Below, in pieces: positions 59,832 to 64,000 of a DNA stretch of 64,000 bases. The position numbers were made by a program, and so were the translations under genes. The DNA comes from Streptomyces coffeae (GTDB lineage: Bacteria > Actinomycetota > Actinomycetes > Streptomycetales > Streptomycetaceae), in NCBI RefSeq assembly GCF_016741875.1, contig NZ_JAERRF010000010.1:62001-126000 (forward strand), written 5' to 3'. The notes below the pieces were generated by a model. That model was not told the DNA's origin. It did not search any database and saw only the letters and a program-made list of their open reading frames with translations. Position 1 is the stretch's first letter, and the number at the start of each line of letters is the position of its first letter.

Positions 59832-60689
59832 GTGGGTGAAGCGCGGTCTGCCCCGACCGTCGGGCAGATGGTCCTCGGCATGCGGCTGCGGGACCTTCGC
59901 GAGAAGGCCGACGTCAGCTATGAGGAAGCCGCCAGGGCGCTGCACGTCAACCAGACCACGGTCCGCAGGATGGAGAAGGCCGAGGTCGGCCTGAAACTCC
60001 CGTATGTCGAGAAGCTGTTGCAGACCTATGGGGCCGAGCAGGAGGAGATCGATGCCTTCCTCGCTCTCGCCGAGGACGCCAACAGACCCGGCTGGTGGCA
60101 TCGGTTCCGCGATGTGCTGCCGGACTGGTTCAGCCTCTATGTGAGCCTGGAGGGCGCGGCCAGCCGGATCCGCGCGTACGAGCCGCACTTCGTGCCCGGT
60201 CTGCTCCAGACCGAGTCCTACGCCCGCGCGCTGTTGAGCATCGGCTTTCCGAACGGCAGCGAGCGGGAGATCGACCGCCGGGTCGCCCTGCGGATGGAGC
60301 GTCAGGAGCTGCTCACCCGCCCGGACGGCCCGCATCTGTGGGCCGTCATGGACGAGACGGTGCTCCGTCTCGGCATCGGGGGGCCGGAAGTGATGCGGGC
60401 TCAGATCGACCGGCTCATCGAGGCCACCCGGATGCCCAACGTCACCCTTCAGGTGATGCCGTTCGCCACGGGCCCGCACGTGGGCATGGGCGGCCCCTTC
60501 CAGCTCTTCCGGTTCCAGATCCCGGAACTTCCGGACATCGTCTACGCCGAGGCCCTGACCGGCGCCGGCTATCTCGACCAACGCGCGGATGTGGCCACCT
60601 ACCTGGAGGCTCTTGACCGTATGGGCACCCAGGCCACATCGGCGCGGCGCACGGAGGGCTTCCTCCGTGAGATGCGCAAGGAGCTCTGA
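59832..60689 (+). CDS. XRE-family regulator with DUF5753 domain
   Basis: A 285-residue protein. The helix-turn-helix (LRDLREKADVSYEEAARALH, VNQTTVRRMEKAEVGLKLPY) is followed by the DUF5753 domain: AYEPHFVPGLLQTESYARAL, LWAVMDETVLRL, MPNVTLQVMPFATGPHVGMG and FRFQIPELPDIVYAE. In Streptomyces such genes pair with DUF397 and GHKL ATPase genes, as in the whiJ-type regulatory loci. GTG start at 59832 behind GAGGAGG. The downstream DUF397 gene starts 2 bases after its stop. Confidence 0.93.
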   Translation: MGEARSAPTVGQMVLGMRLRDLREKADVSYEEAARALHVNQTTVRRMEKAEVGLKLPYVEKLLQTYGAEQEEIDAFLALAEDANRPGWWHRFRDVLPDWFSLYVSLEGAASRIRAYEPHFVPGLLQTESYARALLSIGFPNGSEREIDRRVALRMERQELLTRPDGPHLWAVMDETVLRLGIGGPEVMRAQIDRLIEATRMPNVTLQVMPFATGPHVGMGGPFQLFRFQIPELPDIVYAEALTGAGYLDQRADVATYLEALDRMGTQATSARRTEGFLREMRKEL

Positions 60690-60691
60690 CA

Positions 60692-60994
60692 GTGGAACAC
60701 GTCGACAACGTGTACAACGGCATGCCGGCCAAGCAGCTGGGGGCGGAAGGCTGGCGCAAGCCCTGGAGCGGCCCCAACGGCGGCGCCTGCGTCGAAGCGC
60801 TGAAGCTGAAGGACGGACGGGTGGCGCTGCGCCAGTCGACCGATCCCGACGGACCCGCTCTGATCTACACCCATCATGAGATCGCAACGTTCATCCAGGG
60901 GGCCAAGGCCGGTGCAGCGGACTTCCTGCTGATGCGGCCGGAGCCGAATCTGACCTCGCCGAAGGGGAACGGCGCGGAACGGAGGGCGGCATGA
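60692..60994 (+). CDS. DUF397 protein
   Basis: A 100-residue small protein whose DUF397 core spans about residues 16-80: WRKPWSGPNGGACVEALKL, VALRQSTDPDGPALIYTHHE and FIQGAKAGAADFLL. Known examples act with the adjacent DUF5753 regulator in developmental control. GTG at 60692. Its TGA overlaps the ATG of the next short ORF (ATGA). Confidence 0.9.
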   Translation: MEHVDNVYNGMPAKQLGAEGWRKPWSGPNGGACVEALKLKDGRVALRQSTDPDGPALIYTHHEIATFIQGAKAGAADFLLMRPEPNLTSPKGNGAERRAA

Positions 60995-61053
60995 CCGAGG
61001 ACATCCGCAGCGCGGATCCATCACAGTGGGCAGGAGCGCACACACCGCAATGA
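60991..61053 (+). CDS. 20-residue bridging ORF between DUF397 and methyltransferase genes
   Basis: ATG at 60991 overlaps the DUF397 stop; the TGA at 61051-61053 overlaps the ATG of the methyltransferase. GGAGGGCGGC lies upstream as a ribosome site. The product begins MTEDIRSADPSQW. It is either a coupling ORF or the original N-terminus of the methyltransferase separated by a frameshift. Confidence 0.4.
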   Translation: MTEDIRSADPSQWAGAHTPQ

Positions 61054-61838
61054 ATATCGACACGACCAAGCCGCATTCGGCGCGGATGTACGACTACTAC
61101 CTCGGTGGCAAGGACCACTACGAGGTCGACGAGCAGGCCGCGGCCCATGTGATCGCGGTCTATCCGGGGATCAAGACCTGCGCCCGGACCAACCGGTCCT
61201 TTATGCACCGTGCCACGCGGTGGCTCGCGAAAGAGGCCGGGATCCGGCAGTTCCTCGACATCGGCACCGGGATCCCCACCGAGCCCAATCTCCACCAGGT
61301 CGCGCAGGACGTCGCCCCGGACGCCCGGATCGTGTACGCGGACAACGACCCGATCGTGCTGGCGTACGCCCAGGCGCTGCTGCACGGAACGCCGGAGGGC
61401 CGCACCGCCTACCTCCAGGCCGACGTACGCGAACCCGAGCGGATCCTCACAGCACCCGAACTGCACGAGACGCTCGATCTGAACCAGCCGCTGGCGCTGT
61501 CGTTCAACGCGCTGTTCCACTTCGTCCCGGACGAGTACCAGCCGTACGCACTGGTCCGGCAGTTCGTCGAGGCCCTGCCCTCGGGCAGCTATCTGGTGCT
61601 CTCGCACTGCACCCCGGACTTCGACCCGGAGACCTGGGAGAAGGTCGCCGCGATCTATCGCGGGGGCGGTATACCCGCGCAGGTGCGGTCCAAGGCCGAG
61701 GTCGAGCGGTTCTTCGAGGGGCTTGAGCTCGTCGCGCCGGGCGTCGAGGAGCCGCACCGCTGGAAGCCGGACGGTGAGGTGCCCGCCCTCAGCAGCGCGG
61801 ACGTCTCGTTCTGGGTGGGTGTGGCCCGCAAACCCTGA
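61050..61838 (+). CDS. SAM-dependent methyltransferase (DUF574 family)
   Basis: A 262-residue protein of the S-adenosyl methyltransferase family common in actinobacteria: HSARMYDYYLGGKDHYEVDE at the N-terminus, FLDIGTGIPTEPNLHQVAQD (SAM loop), VYADNDPIVLAYAQALL and ALSFNALFHFVPD. The target is unknown. ATG 61050 (NIDTTKPHSARM) is chosen; a GTG at 61026 is in frame. It follows the DUF397 gene through a short bridging ORF. Confidence 0.9.
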   Translation: MNIDTTKPHSARMYDYYLGGKDHYEVDEQAAAHVIAVYPGIKTCARTNRSFMHRATRWLAKEAGIRQFLDIGTGIPTEPNLHQVAQDVAPDARIVYADNDPIVLAYAQALLHGTPEGRTAYLQADVREPERILTAPELHETLDLNQPLALSFNALFHFVPDEYQPYALVRQFVEALPSGSYLVLSHCTPDFDPETWEKVAAIYRGGGIPAQVRSKAEVERFFEGLELVAPGVEEPHRWKPDGEVPALSSADVSFWVGVARKP

Positions 61839-61945
61839 GCCGTGTGCCCACCGCGTGTCCTGGACGGGGGTCAAGGCGGCGGCGCTCGACAGCGGAGCGG
61901 GGGGCAACGGGGGAACAACCGGTGCGACGGGGGACCTGAACGGGG

Positions 61946-63352
61946 TCAGGGCTTCACGGGGCGATCGCCCACCGTGAAGCCCAGCACCGCACCACCGCCC
62001 GGCCGCGGCCGGGCGAAGACCGTGCCGCCGTGCGCGAGGGCGATCTCGCGCACAATGGCCAGACCGAGCCCGGAGCCGGGCAGACTGCGGGCGCCCGGCG
62101 CCCGGTAGAAGCGGTCGAAGACCCGCTCGCGGTCTTCCTCGTCGATTCCGGGGCCGCGGTCGCGGACCTCCACCCGGCAGCCGGTGACCACCACCTCGAC
62201 CGGTTCGGTGCCCTCCTGGTCGAACTTGGCGGCGTTCTCCACCAGGTTGGAGATCGCCCGTTGCAGGGCGGCCGGGCCGCCCTCGACCCGGGTATCGCCT
62301 TGTGCCCGTACGGTGATCTCGCGGCCGGTCCGGCGGCGGGCGAGGGTCGCGGCAGTGGTGGCCACCGCTTCCAGCGACACCGGGGTACGCGGTTCGTCGT
62401 CCTTCTGACCGGCCGCCAGCTCCACCAGTTCATTGACCAGATCGGTCAGTTCCCGGGTCTCCCCCGCCAGATCGGCGAGCAGGTCCTCGCGCGCGGACGG
62501 CGGCAGTTCCTCGAAGCGGCGCAGCAGCGAGACATTGGTGCGCAGCGAGGTGAGCGGGGTGCGCAGTTCGTGCCCGGCGTCCTGGACCAGCCGCCGCTGG
62601 TCGTCCTTGGAGCGGGCGAGCTGTCCCAGCATGCCGTCGAACGACCGGCCCAGACGGCCCACTTCGTCCTGTCCGGTGACCGGTACCGCCACCTCCATCC
62701 GGCCCGTCGCCGCCACGCTCTCGGCGACCCGGGTCAGCCGCACCAGCCGCCGGGTGATCCGTCCCGCCAGCCACCATCCGGCGAGCCCGGCGGCGGCGAT
62801 GACGGCGGCGATGAACAGCGCGGTGCGCTTCTGGAGTTCGTTGAGCAGGTCCTCGGTGTCACTGAGCTGCTGGGCCACCTGGATCGCCCCGGTGCCGTCG
62901 CCGACGGCCACGGTGGCCATCCGGTACGGCTCGTCGCCGATGCCGACGTTGCGCCGCACCACGGCCCCGGCCGTCCCGGAGGCGGCGGTGGCCCGGTCCT
63001 CGGGGCCGACCGGCAGCGGGGGTTTGCCCGCGTCGTAGACGGTGCCCCGGCCGTTGATCACCTGGACGTCCATCCGGCTGATCCGGCGCAGTTCGCCCCG
63101 GAGGTCGTAGGGGACCGGCACCTCGGAGGGGTACTCGCTGAGCACCACCTTCTGCCCCTGGACCTCGGTCCGCAGATCGCGCACGACGTCGTCGAAGGCC
63201 GACTGCTGGTCCACCCGCACCAGACCGGCCGCGGCGTCGTAGCTGAGGCCGCCGACCAGCAGGGTGACCACGGAGGCGACGGCCGCGAAGGACAGCGCGA
63301 AGGTGGTCCGCAGACTGGGTCGCGGACCGCGGAACCGGCGGGGACGGCGCAC
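61946..63352 (-). CDS. Sensor histidine kinase (MprB-like)
   Basis: A 468-residue kinase. A membrane helix lies near residues 16-38 (FALSFAAVASVVTLLVGGLS) and another near 175-195 (ALFIAAVIAAAGLAGWWLAG), flanking an extracytoplasmic sensor of about 130 residues. HAMP follows, then LVQDAGHELRTPLTSLR with the phospho-accepting His (Gly before His rather than the usual Ser), NLVENAAKFDQ and LPGSGLGLAIVREIA. GTG at 63352 lies 4 bases after the response regulator stop, with GGAGG 9 bases before it. Together they resemble the MprAB envelope-stress system. Confidence 0.93.
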   Translation of the reverse strand: MRRPRRFRGPRPSLRTTFALSFAAVASVVTLLVGGLSYDAAAGLVRVDQQSAFDDVVRDLRTEVQGQKVVLSEYPSEVPVPYDLRGELRRISRMDVQVINGRGTVYDAGKPPLPVGPEDRATAASGTAGAVVRRNVGIGDEPYRMATVAVGDGTGAIQVAQQLSDTEDLLNELQKRTALFIAAVIAAAGLAGWWLAGRITRRLVRLTRVAESVAATGRMEVAVPVTGQDEVGRLGRSFDGMLGQLARSKDDQRRLVQDAGHELRTPLTSLRTNVSLLRRFEELPPSAREDLLADLAGETRELTDLVNELVELAAGQKDDEPRTPVSLEAVATTAATLARRRTGREITVRAQGDTRVEGGPAALQRAISNLVENAAKFDQEGTEPVEVVVTGCRVEVRDRGPGIDEEDRERVFDRFYRAPGARSLPGSGLGLAIVREIALAHGGTVFARPRPGGGAVLGFTVGDRPVKP

Positions 63353-63356
63353 GCTC

Positions 63357-64000
63357 TCAGTCCTCCCGCAGGGTGTAGCCGACGCCGCGCACGGTGTGGA
63401 TGAGGGGCTCGGTGCCGTCCTGGTCGACCTTCCGGCGCAGATAGCCGATGTAGACGGCGAGGTTCTTCGATCCGGGGCCGAAGTCATAGCCCCAGATGCG
63501 GGCGTAGATGGTGGCGTGGTCCAGGACGATACCCGCGTTGCGCCCCAGCAGTTCCAGCAGGTCGAACTCGGTGCGGGTCAGCTCCAGTTCCGTACCGCCG
63601 CGCCAGACCCGCCGCGCCCAGGGGTCAAGTCGCAGGTCCGCGACCTCGACCACGCCATCGACGGCCGGTTCACCGGGCTCCACGGGGGCGGGGGCCGCAC
63701 GGCGCAGCAGGGCCCGCAGCCGGGCGAAGACCTCCTCGACCTCGAAGGGCTTGGCCACATAGTCGTCCGCGCCCGCGTCCAGGCCCTCGATCCGATCGGC
63801 GGTCTCGACCCTCGCGGTGAGCATCAGGATGGGTGTACGGTCCCCCTCGGCACGCAGCACCCGGCACACCTGGAGTCCGTCCACCCCCGGCATCATCACA
63901 TCGAGCACGATCACGTCCGGATGCTCGCGATGCGCGGCGGCCAGCGCCTCGATGCCGTCGGAGACCGCGGTGACCCGGTATCCCTCCAGGGTCAGGGCGC
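63357..64000 (-). CDS. OmpR-family response regulator (MprA-like; 5' end outside window)
   Basis: The frame is open to the window edge, so the first part of the receiver domain is missing. Visible are LTLEGYRVTAVSDGIEAL, the phospho-acceptor Asp in VIVLDVMMPGVDGLQ, LMLTARVETADRIEGLDAGA and DDYVAKPF. The winged helix follows with LTRTEFDLLELLGRNAGIVL and NLAVYIGYLRRKVDQ. Paired with the sensor kinase downstream. Confidence 0.93.
   Translation of the reverse strand, partial: ALTLEGYRVTAVSDGIEALAAAHREHPDVIVLDVMMPGVDGLQVCRVLRAEGDRTPILMLTARVETADRIEGLDAGADDYVAKPFEVEEVFARLRALLRRAAPAPVEPGEPAVDGVVEVADLRLDPWARRVWRGGTELELTRTEFDLLELLGRNAGIVLDHATIYARIWGYDFGPGSKNLAVYIGYLRRKVDQDGTEPLIHTVRGVGYTLRED

Overview
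This 64 kb window is high-GC actinobacterial chromosome, almost certainly from a Streptomyces. The support is third-position G/C bias, frequent GTG starts, GTGA/ATGA operon overlaps, DUF397/DUF5753 regulators, several P450s and typical Streptomyces families (dodecin, ricin-lectin proteins, FhuF-like reductase, MHS and DMT transporters). No rRNA, tRNA, CRISPR array, insertion sequence or prophage was seen. Both edges cut genes: an acyl-CoA dehydrogenase at the left, a response regulator at the right.

Layout. 1-8 kb: acyl-CoA dehydrogenase and crotonase, a Pro/Thr-repeat surface protein, a DUF4239 membrane protein, a P450, a metallophosphoesterase, a universal stress protein, dodecin and a secreted PI-PLC. 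8-13.6 kb (minus strand): a transketolase, an NDH-2-like flavoprotein, a class A FAD monooxygenase and an Fpg/Nei glycosylase. 13.7-18.2 kb: a 967-residue fusion of a catalase-like domain to an alpha-dioxygenase-like haem peroxidase, followed by a lipase maturation factor homologue; this is the most striking pair in the window. 18.2-19.7 kb: a CDF metal exporter and a small hypothetical gene.

19.8-39 kb is a B12 block. It holds cobN behind a cobalamin riboswitch, divergent cobG-cobH-cobIJ, then cobK, cbiD, cobM and cobL. A RibD-type reductase lies inside it, and an acyltransferase and an FhuF-like protein follow. The block ends with mutA-mutB-meaB, the adenosylcobalamin-dependent methylmalonyl-CoA mutase and its GTPase chaperone. 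Cofactor synthesis and a cofactor user therefore sit side by side.

39-49 kb is accessory. A second P450 lies beside a tight XRE / ImmA-IrrE protease / multi-pass membrane protein triad. Next is a decayed polysaccharide-type locus: fragments of a secreted protein, a membrane protein, a nucleotidyltransferase, an epimerase and a spherulin-4 protein surround one intact dehydratase. A DasR-like site and a 56-residue peptide gene follow, then a rifampicin-monooxygenase-like FAD enzyme divergent from a TetR regulator with two perfect palindromic operators between them.

49.8-64 kb: a PAP2/diacylglycerol-kinase fusion; a DMT transporter preceded by a hairpin-masked 12-codon ORF; a membrane protein combining a sigma-like region, zinc-binding anti-sigma motif and lectin; an MHS transporter; a two-component pair convergent with an orphan TAXI solute-binding lipoprotein; an ATPase/XRE-DUF5753/DUF397/methyltransferase regulatory locus; and a second two-component system. 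All calls come from reading the sequence; no database searches were run.
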